A stretch of 64,000 nt of DNA from Balneolaceae bacterium. Lineage in GTDB: Bacteria > Bacteroidota > Rhodothermia > Balneolales > Balneolaceae. The stretch is from positions 1 to 64,000 of the forward strand of contig JAFIFB010000075.1 in NCBI GenBank assembly GCA_020832285.1, read 5' to 3'. The position numbers and the translations under genes are program-made. The notes beneath the pieces are model-generated. The model ran no database searches. It was not told where the DNA came from and saw only the letters and a program-made list of their open reading frames with translations. Positions 1-8,316 of this stretch are shown here, piece by piece (the stretch's first letter is position 1; each line of letters opens with the position of its first letter).

Positions 1-51
1 TCAACCTTCTGATCCGAAGTCAGACGCTCTATCCAGTTGAGCTACGGGCGC
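1..51 (-). tRNA. tRNA-Arg(TCG), 5' half only (gene runs off the window edge)
   Basis: Read on the minus strand this begins GCGCCCGTAGCTCAACTGG, giving acceptor 5' strand and D-arm, followed by an anticodon arm with loop CTTCGGA and anticodon TCG. The T-arm and acceptor 3' strand must lie left of base 1 and cannot be seen. If they are there, this is the functional copy, and its 5' half and upstream region now come from the inserted island. Confidence 0.8.
1..51. repeat. attL: left copy of the 51-bp island attachment repeat
   Basis: Bases 1-51 are identical and in the same orientation to 48519-48569. The repeat covers the tRNA-Arg(TCG) 5' end, D-arm and anticodon arm. The integrase gene starts 177 bp inside it. 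This is the usual result of site-specific integration by a tyrosine recombinase into a tRNA gene. The repeat could extend left of the window. Confidence 0.9.
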
Positions 52-135
52 AGTTAGAAAATGCCTTTTATAACTTAAATAAGTTAACTTTTTGTTTCAG
101 CTTGTTTCAAGGTGATCTATACTGTTTAGTATTCT

Positions 136-155
136 ATTCCCCTCAGATTCCCCTT
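136..155. promoter_or_regulatory. Probable left integrase arm-type site
   Basis: Two copies of ATTCCCCT spaced 11 bp apart start at 136 and 147. The same 20-bp arrangement, differing at one base, is found at 48392-48411 inside the right end. Its position about 85 bp from the core repeat and its presence at both ends suggest binding sites for the arm-binding N-terminal domain of the adjacent integrase. Inferred from repetition and position only. Confidence 0.55.
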
Positions 156-227
156 GAATCAAGACTTTAACTTTCAGAATTTCAACAGACTTCAAATATC
201 AGAATTATTTAATTAAATAAAAAGAAA

Positions 228-1385
228 ATGGCAAAAAGAAAACTTACAGATGCATTTATTAGGAGCGTGAATGAGCCTGGCGAGTATTATGATGAAGTTG
301 TTAAAGGTCTATGTCTCAGGGTAACACCAAGGTTAGCTAAATCCTACAGCTATGAGTACAACTATAATGGAAAGAAAAAAAGAAAAACATTTGGGCAGGC
401 AGACAATACTTCACTAAAAGAAGCGAGAGATCAATGCAGAGAAACGAAAGTATTACTTATAAATGGGATTGATCCCATGGAAGAAATAGATCATCGAAAA
501 AATAAATTAAGTATAACGGTTTCTGACTTAGCAGAAATGTACATACGAGAGCATTTACCATCATTAACAGAGAAGACCCAAATTGATTATAAACGATATT
601 TAAAAAAAAGAATCTTAAAAAAATTTGGCAGTAGAGAAGTCAATAAAATCAATAGGCGTGAAATTATTGAATTCCTGGATGAAATAGCATTCACAGAAGG
701 ATATGCAGTAACATCTAACAGAGTTCTGGCAACTTTGTCTGGACTCTTCACATTTGGATTAGAAAAATCCATAATACAAAAGGATCCGACAAAAAATATA
801 AAGAAGAAACAAGAGAAGGCGAAGGAGAGAGTATTTACCAATAAAGAAATTAAAATATTGTGGGATTACTTTAGCAAAATGAAAATGCCTACTGGTAATT
901 TATACAAGATTATTTTGCTTTATGCCCGACGAAAAACAGAAACAATGAAAGCGGAATGGTCAGATATAAATAATGGTATATGGACAATACCTGGGAAAAA
1001 CACTAAAAATAATAAAGATGTTATACTACCCATAACCGATCTTGCACAACAAATATTTAATGAACTGGAGAAATATTCAGGCAAATCAAAATATATCTTC
1101 GAGTCACCCAGGATACCAAACACTCATTTACAAAATGATACAAATTCCCGCAAACGTATACAGGATAAAACAGATATTAATGATTTTACTCCCCATGACT
1201 TGCGTAGAACCGCAATAACAAAATTAGCTGAAATAGGCACTCCAGAACATATCGGCAAAGTAATTGCAAATCACTCACAGGGAGACAAGAATGATGTGTT
1301 CAAAGTGTATAATAGATACAAATATGCGAAAGAAATCAAGTCATATATATCTATGTTTCATGAACATATACATGAAATAATATAA
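228..1385 (+). CDS. Tyrosine recombinase, P4-type island integrase
   Basis: Catalyses integration and excision of the island at the tRNA-Arg site. Residues 1-85 resemble the DUF4102 arm-binding domain of P4-type integrases. Residues about 93-195 are the SAM-like core-binding domain. The catalytic domain shows the expected residues: Arg in YARRKTE (R234 or R235), H323 and R326 in HDLRRT, H349, and Y361 in VYNRY. The length of 385 aa is normal for the family. It is the first gene inside attL and is transcribed away from the tRNA. Very AT-rich coding sequence, like the accessory genes and unlike the chromosomal backbone. Start ATG at 228 follows an A-rich stretch with no clear Shine-Dalgarno. 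Confidence 0.95.
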   Translation: MAKRKLTDAFIRSVNEPGEYYDEVVKGLCLRVTPRLAKSYSYEYNYNGKKKRKTFGQADNTSLKEARDQCRETKVLLINGIDPMEEIDHRKNKLSITVSDLAEMYIREHLPSLTEKTQIDYKRYLKKRILKKFGSREVNKINRREIIEFLDEIAFTEGYAVTSNRVLATLSGLFTFGLEKSIIQKDPTKNIKKKQEKAKERVFTNKEIKILWDYFSKMKMPTGNLYKIILLYARRKTETMKAEWSDINNGIWTIPGKNTKNNKDVILPITDLAQQIFNELEKYSGKSKYIFESPRIPNTHLQNDTNSRKRIQDKTDINDFTPHDLRRTAITKLAEIGTPEHIGKVIANHSQGDKNDVFKVYNRYKYAKEIKSYISMFHEHIHEII

Positions 1386-1504
1386 TATCTTATTTAAATT
1401 AAACTTTAATTTATTTAATTTAAAATATATATTATAATTTACTAATAAATTTATTATGCATTTTTTTAATTCTTATATTTCATGAGTATAAATATTAGAA
1501 TATT

Positions 1505-1681
1505 ATGAATATTATAAAACAGAATGATCTACTTAATAAACTAAATATAAGTCGTTCGACACTCTGGAGATTACGTAATTTCCCTGAATATGATTTTCCT
1601 AAAGAAGTGAAAATTTCTCAAAATCGTATTGGCTGGATTGAAGGTGAAATTCATGAGTGGATCATAAAAAATAAAAAGTAA
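1505..1681 (+). CDS. AlpA-like excisionase/transcriptional regulator, 58 aa
   Basis: Small protein with an N-terminal helix-turn-helix (LLNKLNISRSTLWRLRN) followed by a hydrophobic beta hairpin and a helix ending in EWIIKNKK. This is the layout of AlpA/MerR-like DNA-binding domains (P4 Vis/AlpA type), usually found beside P4-type integrases, where they act as recombination directionality factors or integrase regulators. It lies 120 bp downstream of the integrase in the same direction. Unlike the usual AlpA motif it has no Phe-Pro-x-Pro, but NFPEYDFPKEV occupies that place. The family call rests on pattern and context. Confidence 0.75.
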   Translation: MNIIKQNDLLNKLNISRSTLWRLRNFPEYDFPKEVKISQNRIGWIEGEIHEWIIKNKK

Positions 1682-1861
1682 GTGAGAGATATTACTTACC
1701 TGATAAAATGATACGAATTTAGTAACGTGGCTCATTTCCTCATTCAAATGATATAAAATAATCAAGAATAATATCATAAGAGGTGTCACCAAAAATTATT
1801 TTTATACTTATATCGGTATTTGAGGCTGCTTTAATGTACATGATATTTTTCACTTATATAG

Positions 1862-3556
1862 ATGACTAAAGTCATATATATAACAAGTGAACAACTTTAT
1901 TCTAAAATTCAACTTTTTAACAATCTAAAAACAATTAACATGAAAACATTAAATTACAAAACAGATAATAATACAAAAACTTTTATCGATTCATTGTATT
2001 TATACCGTTCAATGAATGGCGATGTATTCAGTAAAGCAAAGACTTATAAGAGACAAAAAGACCCCTATGTATGCACTACTTTATATGATCCTGAGAAACA
2101 AATGAATTTTTTAACTTTAGATATCAAGGTAAAGGGATTCTCAAAGAGCTTCCTGGTAATGAGATTTGAAAAGTATAAGTCAACCTACAAGGGGAAGAGG
2201 AATAATAATGATATATATAGCACAAAAGTCTATATTGACATTCATTTATCTAATTTTTTGTATCAAAGATTTGATATTAGATATATTCCTTTTGATACCA
2301 TCAAAAATGAATTAGAAAGTGTAATTAAACACTATACTTTTTTACGAATAGATTTAGACAGATTATATTTGAAACAAATTGATATAGCTGCTGACATTAT
2401 TGTTGATTATGAATATGACGAATATTTCCAGTTATTGGATACATTTATATTTCCTAATAAAGTTATCCATTTAAATCAGAATCATCATACTCTTAGTTGT
2501 CATAACATTGGTACAATAGAAACCATAGAATCAGATCACGATACTCCACGATATTTCACAATGTACGATAAAACAAGACAGATGAAGGATGTTCATGGCA
2601 CTGATCTTGATTTGAATATTATAAGAGTTGAAGGCAAATTTAAAGTAAGAGACAAGAATAAAAAAATAAAGTTAACAAATGGAAAAACAGGAGTTAAAAA
2701 GTTTAGTGATATTGCTTTCTTGGACACATCAACAGTAATGAAAACTTTGATATTTGATAAATTTATAAATCTTTATAGCGACTTAAATATTGAGGAATTT
2801 ACAAAGAAAAGACAGTATAAGAGCCAATCCAAAAAGTATTCTTTAATCTTTAAATCCCAAGTGGATTATTATCAACAAAAAGAAGCTATAGATCAGAAAA
2901 GGGAAAAAATAAAATCAGAAATTAAAAAAGATTGTCTTGTTTGGGTTAAACAACAGAGAGAGACAACAACTAACTCAATAAAAAAAGTTTTATGGGAAAA
3001 AATAGTAATATATCTTCATGGTAAAAATGAATCTTCTATATTAACAAATGATATTGAAAATATAGAAAATACATTCTTTAATGTCAGTATAAATGAATTT
3101 ATAGATCTATATTCAGATGATTATTATGGATATAATAAAAGTGGGGAACCTATTATTTGGAGTATCTCAGATAAGGTAGATTCATACCTAAAGAGTATTT
3201 ACAAGAAAGTTTTTGAAAGTGAAATAAATGAAAGGTTAAAACCAGTAAGAAAAGAAATAAGAGACATTCAAGGGAATTTCAAAAAATATAATAAACATCG
3301 ATTTGTGATATTAGCGCAAAAGAAATTTGGTGATAATTTGAATGGGTCCGATATTTACAGACAGTTCCGTACTAAATGTAACCAGCTGGTTGATTCTAAA
3401 ACTTCATTGGGATTTGCGAATATATACAGCACCTATCAGAGTAATTATAAATCAACAATAGATTACAATAATCGACCTACTGATATGAATCCAATTGAGT
3501 TATTATTAATTGTACTTGGAAAAAATGAGAACAATGATTCTTATCTTAATGGTTAA
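1862..3556 (+). CDS. Probable replication initiator (gene II/X or Rep_trans-like)
   Basis: 564-residue, Lys-rich, soluble protein. The middle holds a run reminiscent of phage/plasmid replication initiators: QIDIAADIIVDYEYDEY near residues 176-192, then MYDKTRQMK near 232-240 and IIRVEGKFK about 15 residues later, the YDK...E order typical of gene II/X and Rep_trans proteins. The C-terminal 200 residues are helical and unrecognised. A second ATG at 1940 gives a 538-aa form. Flanked by AlpA and an AAA+ ATPase, so a role in replication of the excised element is plausible. Similarity is judged by eye, so confidence in function is limited; the gene itself is clear. Confidence 0.5.
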   Translation: MTKVIYITSEQLYSKIQLFNNLKTINMKTLNYKTDNNTKTFIDSLYLYRSMNGDVFSKAKTYKRQKDPYVCTTLYDPEKQMNFLTLDIKVKGFSKSFLVMRFEKYKSTYKGKRNNNDIYSTKVYIDIHLSNFLYQRFDIRYIPFDTIKNELESVIKHYTFLRIDLDRLYLKQIDIAADIIVDYEYDEYFQLLDTFIFPNKVIHLNQNHHTLSCHNIGTIETIESDHDTPRYFTMYDKTRQMKDVHGTDLDLNIIRVEGKFKVRDKNKKIKLTNGKTGVKKFSDIAFLDTSTVMKTLIFDKFINLYSDLNIEEFTKKRQYKSQSKKYSLIFKSQVDYYQQKEAIDQKREKIKSEIKKDCLVWVKQQRETTTNSIKKVLWEKIVIYLHGKNESSILTNDIENIENTFFNVSINEFIDLYSDDYYGYNKSGEPIIWSISDKVDSYLKSIYKKVFESEINERLKPVRKEIRDIQGNFKKYNKHRFVILAQKKFGDNLNGSDIYRQFRTKCNQLVDSKTSLGFANIYSTYQSNYKSTIDYNNRPTDMNPIELLLIVLGKNENNDSYLNG

Positions 3557-3744
3557 TATGTCAATAATTTGCATTATAGCTCTGTTTACGGCAATAATAA
3601 TTATCTGAGAATTTTCTTATATTGTTGGTTGTTGAATTAACTGATAGCCATTATACCCCCTCACTCACTCAGTTTTTTTTACTACTTCAATGCTTTTTTT
3701 AGTGCATTGATACTTCTCTTCTAACCAAAAAAAAAATAAAGCAT

Positions 3745-4815
3745 ATGGCTACGTTATCAGGTATATCAAAAACTATCAAAGATGAATTTACATCGTTCCA
3801 AAACAATCAATTAAAGAACTACGCTATAGATACTGGCACTACATTGTTCTTTCCGGTAAATCCTGTTCAAACTCATATTCCTGCGGGTATTTATTACCCT
3901 CAACGGTCACGGGATCATGATTTCGTACTTTCTAAAATAGGTAGTGATAATACCATAGTAAACGATCAAGAATCCGATGAATTCCTGGCAGAGTTGATGT
4001 GGGCATTAGATGATGAATCAATCAGTCAATCTGCAAATGCCAAATTTGTTGATGTTCAAAGAAAAAGAAAAGTTGAGTATCTGGGAGATGGGTATTTCCC
4101 TTTGCATGAATATAATACAGAACTAATTGATGTTCATGATGGCATTATTAAGTGGTTGAATAATAAAGAGTTCTTTAATCAGTCAAAATTGGGTTTCAAA
4201 CGTTCAATTCTCTTGTATGGTGAAACTGGATCAGGCAAAAGTCGATACATTGACTGGCTTTCGAAAGAATTGATCCAGGAACTGGAAGCAATTGTAATTC
4301 GTGTTACAACTGTTAACGATGTTGATCTTTTAAATGAGCATGGGTTATTAACATTAAATAGAGTACTGAAAAACAGACTGCTTATAATAATCATAGAAGA
4401 ATTGGCATCCATAGTGAGTTATAGAAATGGTCATATTGGTTTACTCAATTTACTGGATAGTCCATTATTAAGAGAAAACGTAATGTTCTTATCGACCACC
4501 AACAATCCAGATCGTATCCCTTCAAATATCATTGAACGGCATTCCAGATTAGATGTACTTGCTGAAATTTGCTCAAAAAATAATTCACCAGAATTCCCAA
4601 AGGCTTTCTATCAATTTGTTTTCCAGGAGGCTCTGGAGTCAAAATACGAAGCCTCAGAGTGGTATATGAAGTCAATGACACCTGCTGCACTGAAAGAGCT
4701 TTTTATTTATTCAAAAATCCATCAAGTTTCATTGGATGAGTCGTACGAGAAGATCAAAGAGAGAAGTGAAATAATTGATCGTAACTTCTCACCTGCTGAA
4801 AGATTGGGCTTTTAG
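3745..4815 (+). CDS. AAA+ family ATPase of the island core
   Basis: 356 aa. Walker A GETGSGKS at about residues 159-166, Walker B in LLIIIIEE around 212-219, a sensor-1-like segment FLSTTNNPDRIP and an Arg-rich ERHSRLD that could supply an arginine finger. The N-terminal 150 residues carry no recognised domain. The ATPase ends 2 bp before a small gene and 320 bp before a second, paralogous one; the three probably form one transcript. Possible roles are replication or partition of the excised island, or a stand-alone defence ATPase. The sequence does not decide between these. Confidence 0.75.
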   Translation: MATLSGISKTIKDEFTSFQNNQLKNYAIDTGTTLFFPVNPVQTHIPAGIYYPQRSRDHDFVLSKIGSDNTIVNDQESDEFLAELMWALDDESISQSANAKFVDVQRKRKVEYLGDGYFPLHEYNTELIDVHDGIIKWLNNKEFFNQSKLGFKRSILLYGETGSGKSRYIDWLSKELIQELEAIVIRVTTVNDVDLLNEHGLLTLNRVLKNRLLIIIIEELASIVSYRNGHIGLLNLLDSPLLRENVMFLSTTNNPDRIPSNIIERHSRLDVLAEICSKNNSPEFPKAFYQFVFQEALESKYEASEWYMKSMTPAALKELFIYSKIHQVSLDESYEKIKERSEIIDRNFSPAERLGF

Positions 4816-4817
4816 AA

Positions 4818-5129
4818 GTGGGTAATCGCAAACACATACATACAAAAGAACATGTAGTTGGATTGGCTACCAGAATTGCTGTTTTGAGGAGTTTAATAAG
4901 CCCTCAAAATCGGTATTCAGTGATCAGAAGGTACAATAAGGATCATCCAATTCGAGAAATTATTAAGCATGAAGAATTCCCTGATTGGGTAGAAGATGTC
5001 AATGATAAGAATGGAATAGTCTTTTTGATCTCACCTGATAATAAACTCTACGAAATGGATATTGATGTATTTCTTGAAGTTAAGGAAAAAATGAGAAGAA
5101 TGATTATCCGAGAACTATGTGTCAACTGA
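4818..5129 (+). CDS. Small protein, first of a paralogous pair
   Basis: 103 aa, basic N-terminus, no signal peptide or membrane segment. It aligns along its length with the next gene: both have RI.xLRSL, then a HPI[RK]E[IL]I[RK] motif, then a predicted beta hairpin around an aspartate/glutamate- and Asn-Gly-containing stretch (DKNG in one, FENG in the other), and a helical end finishing in VN or LN. No known family is recognised. Start is GTG at 4818, 2 bp after the ATPase stop, suggesting translational coupling. Confidence 0.65.
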   Translation: MGNRKHIHTKEHVVGLATRIAVLRSLISPQNRYSVIRRYNKDHPIREIIKHEEFPDWVEDVNDKNGIVFLISPDNKLYEMDIDVFLEVKEKMRRMIIRELCVN

Positions 5130-5135
5130 TTATGG

Positions 5136-5441
5136 ATGATTATGGAAAACTATACATCAATATCAGAAACGAAAAGGATTATACAACGGATTGTTCTTCT
5201 TAGATCCCTGATGACCAGGGATTCTAAAAGTGAACTGAATAAGAAGTTTAAACGTCATCCAATAAAGGAATTGATCAGGCTAAATGATCTTCATGATTTG
5301 ATAGATCCGACATTTGAAAACGGCTACCATGTAGTTATTAAATTGAAGAATGAAAGAAAGACGGTCTTGAAGATTAAGGATCTTGAATATACTTTAAGTA
5401 TGTGTCAATCAATTTTGAGAAATAAATTAGTTCTTAATTAA
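5136..5441 (+). CDS. Small protein, second of a paralogous pair
   Basis: 101 aa. A diverged tandem duplicate of the preceding gene, sharing IVLLRSLM, RHPIKELI and the closing helix. It begins 6 bp after that gene's stop; ATG at 5136 and ATG at 5142 are both usable. Co-transcription with the AAA+ ATPase is likely. Partners of an ATPase that keep two diverged copies often form hetero-oligomers, but that is inference only. Function unknown. Confidence 0.65.
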   Translation: MIMENYTSISETKRIIQRIVLLRSLMTRDSKSELNKKFKRHPIKELIRLNDLHDLIDPTFENGYHVVIKLKNERKTVLKIKDLEYTLSMCQSILRNKLVLN

Positions 5442-5585
5442 CTTTATTTAAATGATAGATGCCACATCACAATTCTTCTATGGATATGTATATCGACTCA
5501 AAATTGAGACCATTGGTAAAGTCGATAATGGTGCTAAATAAATACTATAAATTATTGCAATACTTTTCAATACAATAGCGTCTAT

Positions 5586-7379
5586 TTATTCTGATTCCCT
5601 TCTGAATTCACGTGATTTGTCTTGTAGTTTTTCTCCACTTTCAATTAAATAAATGGCATTATCATCAGAATTTTTACTCGCAGTCCTTTCTTTATAAACT
5701 TTAATACTCTCATAATACTGTGTCATGTCTGAAACACCAAATCCAAATATATTTGTAATATTGGGAGCAGATATATTAAGAGTTCCACTAAACAAAGTCT
5801 GCCTTTGATTATTATTAAATGATTGCATATTTACAGTATAAATATCATTTAATTTATTAAGTTCAATCATATAGCGTTCATTTTTTACATATTTTATATT
5901 AACACTTTCAAAAGCATCAGAATTCCAATTATTATTAACTTTATGTTCAAAATACACACCATTTTCTTCGATAAATACGGCACTATAATTTTCATTATCC
6001 AAGTAATTAAACATGATTACAACAAATTTATCATCGCCGTGGATATCATTAACATCGAAAGTTTTTTCAATTTTAAAATTTTCATTAAATGAAAAATTAT
6101 TAATCGAAGCAGTATTATAATGAAAATAACCTGCTTTATCATTTGTTAGTTCTCTTCCTGACGGAAAAGAATAATCTAATATTTCAACCCATTTCTCAAC
6201 AAATAATGCATTAATTTTAAGATTATCTTGGATAACAATTTCAATAGTATCTTCCGAACTATTTATATCTCCCGACCATTGGTCAAAAACAAATTTTGCA
6301 TTTGGAATGGCTGCAAGATTGACAATTGATTCATAAGCATATTTGCCGTCACTAAATGTGCCGACAAGTAGCTCTTTATTTACCGCCCCACCACCTTCTA
6401 TTGTTATATCTAAATCAAACATTAGTCTCTCAAAATGAGCTACCAAGGATTTATTCCCATTCATTGTTAAACTGAATGGGTTTAATGAACCGCTGAAATC
6501 CCCTTCCCAACGCTCAAATTTCCAACCATGATTAGCAACTGCTTCCACATTGAATGTTGTATCCCGTACATACTCCCCCACATTTGGAGTAATACTTCCA
6601 GCTCCTTCGGGCTGAATATCCGTAGAGAGTGTAAATGAGCGTTCAAATTCAGCAGTTACATTTTTGAGATCATCAATGGTAATGGTGACGGGATTCTCAG
6701 AGCCTGTTACATCCCCAGACCATTTCAAAAAGACCCAGTGTTGCTCCGCTACAGCCGTCAGCTCTACAAGTGTTCCATAGTCATACTCCGTTGTCTTTGC
6801 CTGTACGATCTCTTGGTGGACTTGTCCTTCTCCTATGGTTTCAATAGTGAGTGGATAGGTGATCACTTCAAAGACGGCGGTTATGGTAGTTTCCTCACTA
6901 ACTGTTAATTCATAGGGGTTCTGTGTGGATTCAATATCCCCAGCCCAGCCAATAAATGCCCATCCAGTTTCTGGCATGGCATTAAGCTTCACTACTGTTC
7001 CATGAGGATAATCAGTGGTTTTGGGTTGAATGATTTCTTGTTCTACTGCACCTTCACCCTCAATAGTGATTGTCAGCGGGTAGTCTCTTTTTCCAAATAA
7101 TGCTGTTACATTTTTATCCCGATCCATCAAAATGGAAGCGGGATTCTCTGTCCCAGAATGATCCCCACTCCACCTGTCAAATACCCAATGCTCATTTGCA
7201 TTTGCGGTAATGGTAATTGTTCCTCCCTCTTCAGTTTCAGTAGCACTTTGAGTTACCGATCCAGCTTCAGTGGGTTCCAAAGAAGTGTTCAACTGATATA
7301 CAGGTGTGCTATCTGTTGAACAGGATAGCATAAGAACGATTGAAATAAGAAGTAGAATGGCGATAGTTGATACCCTCAT
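5586..7379 (-). CDS. Lipoprotein with five InlB B-type repeats and a C-terminal beta-sandwich-like domain
   Basis: 597 aa. A hydrophobic signal segment ends in the lipobox LMLSC (Cys20). Residues about 27-395 hold five repeats of 65-75 aa, each with a Gly-rich strand (GEGAVEQ, GEGQVHQ), a Trp-containing core (W.F..W.GD) and an end like ...ITAVFE. This is the divergent InlB B-repeat (Flg_new_2) pattern. The last 200 residues look like a LamG or DUF1080-type jelly roll (NFSFNENFKIEKTFDVND). Probably an outer-membrane-anchored surface adhesin or binding protein. Monocistronic and opposite in direction to its neighbours. Base composition rises in the repeats and falls in the C-terminal part, which may mean a domain fusion. 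Confidence 0.85.
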   Translation of the reverse strand: MRVSTIAILLLISIVLMLSCSTDSTPVYQLNTSLEPTEAGSVTQSATETEEGGTITITANANEHWVFDRWSGDHSGTENPASILMDRDKNVTALFGKRDYPLTITIEGEGAVEQEIIQPKTTDYPHGTVVKLNAMPETGWAFIGWAGDIESTQNPYELTVSEETTITAVFEVITYPLTIETIGEGQVHQEIVQAKTTEYDYGTLVELTAVAEQHWVFLKWSGDVTGSENPVTITIDDLKNVTAEFERSFTLSTDIQPEGAGSITPNVGEYVRDTTFNVEAVANHGWKFERWEGDFSGSLNPFSLTMNGNKSLVAHFERLMFDLDITIEGGGAVNKELLVGTFSDGKYAYESIVNLAAIPNAKFVFDQWSGDINSSEDTIEIVIQDNLKINALFVEKWVEILDYSFPSGRELTNDKAGYFHYNTASINNFSFNENFKIEKTFDVNDIHGDDKFVVIMFNYLDNENYSAVFIEENGVYFEHKVNNNWNSDAFESVNIKYVKNERYMIELNKLNDIYTVNMQSFNNNQRQTLFSGTLNISAPNITNIFGFGVSDMTQYYESIKVYKERTASKNSDDNAIYLIESGEKLQDKSREFRRESE

Positions 7380-7631
7380 GGCGTAGCAGATTAGTTCGTT
7401 ATTTTATGTATACCCCTTATTACCTAATAACTGAAAAAACAATGATGCATACAAATTATTTCGAATCTATGGGTCTTAGCTATGGTCGCTCATTTGCCAA
7501 AAATTGTAATAGATTGGTCTAATTCAACATCCCATATGATGAATTTGATGTACTATTATTTATTGTTTTTGTCTGTATATAGGTAAAAACACAGAAAATA
7601 TACTTAAGGGATCAGATAAACCTTCTTCAGT

Positions 7632-7814
7632 TTAAAAAAAGGGCATATTTTTTCTCTGTAAACCAGTTTCATAAATCATGTTATCAATTAAAATGTAATT
7701 CAGTAAACCTGGATCTTCATCAAGGTATTCAAATAATTTATCCTGGTCTTCATCACTCAACCCACCTCTAACATAATGGTGTACAAGCTTTGCGACTTCG
7801 ATTTCATTTTTCAT
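7632..7814 (-). CDS. 60-aa acidic helical protein, copy 1 of a repeated unit
   Basis: Begins MKNEIEVAKLVHH. The core LSDEDQDKLFEYLDEDPGLLNYI resembles, only in spacing, the helical hairpin at the start of FecR-type anti-sigma factors (xLS.EE...L...L..DP.L...). No membrane segment or signal. A homologue of equal design is encoded at 24194-24382, and a decayed one at 19491-19655. A longer form starting at TTG 7901 (89 aa) is open in this copy, but the same frame is closed by a stop in the other two, so the ATG at 7814 is preferred. It is preceded by a conserved structured leader and a promoter motif. Function unknown. Confidence 0.6.
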   Translation of the reverse strand: MKNEIEVAKLVHHYVRGGLSDEDQDKLFEYLDEDPGLLNYILIDNMIYETGLQRKNMPFF

Positions 7815-7933
7815 AATAAGCCGATGTAGTTTATTTATTTGAAAATCAGGAGCTGTGATTTTCCACCACAGCTCCCGGAATGTCAAAAATGGTGTGCTCA
7901 ATCACCACCTTTATTTTTTCGTGTTCTCATATG
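7815..7933 (-). ncRNA. Conserved structured 5' leader, copy 1
   Basis: Between the promoter motif and the 60-aa gene. Arms 7849-7857 and 7867-7875 form a perfect 9-bp stem with a 9-nt loop; 7890-7894 pairs with 7903-7907. The same two hairpins occur in copies 2 and 3. The leader also contains a short frame beginning TTG at 7901 with SD-like AAAGG, encoding STPFLTFRELWWKITAPDF, which recurs with mostly conservative changes in all three copies. Could be an attenuator or riboregulator, a leader peptide, or both. Confidence 0.5.
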
Positions 7934-7962
7934 TATTAACCAAAAAATGAAAATTCCTTACA
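7934..7962 (-). promoter_or_regulatory. ECF-like promoter, repeat copy 1
   Basis: Minus-strand TGTAAGGAA (7954-7962) and TTAATA (7934-7939), offset 20 bp. Three other sites in the window have the same first box and a TTCATA second box at exactly the same offset. The first box contains GGAA, as do many ECF sigma -35 elements. Confidence 0.5.
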
Positions 7963-8316
7963 GAATTTTTCAAATTTATCTCCTGTAAGCAAAGGATAAT
8001 TACATATTAATCTGCGCTTTTCTTAATGAAAACACCTGAAATACGAAACTATCTATCAGTCTTGCTACTGGTAAGCTAAGAGATGGGTTTTAATACATAA
8101 TGCATTGGAAACTCAGATCATGGATCAGGTTTCTTTGAGAATGACCATTTTCTATTAAACTCTAAAGGTTTTCGATTATATCACATGAATAAAAAAGTTC
8201 ATTACTGTAGAATATTTCTCAGTTTATTAGATGAAATTGCGGTAAATCACATATTGAATTTGTGCTAAATTTTTGGAAATAGTAAATTATTTTATCCAAA
8301 ATAGACTATAAAAAAT
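7963..8316. other. Intergenic region, nothing recognised
   Basis: AT-rich stretch between the divergent 60-aa gene and the secreted coiled-coil gene. No open frame with coding character, RNA gene or strong hairpin was seen. It must hold the promoter of the downstream gene, but no convincing boxes stand out. Confidence 0.5.

Noticed and set aside
7632-7901. An 89-aa form of the repeated small protein starting at TTG 7901
   Set aside because: The extended frame has stops in the other two copies, while the ATG at 7814 aligns with the ATG of copy 3; the upstream part is treated as a leader with its own short frame.
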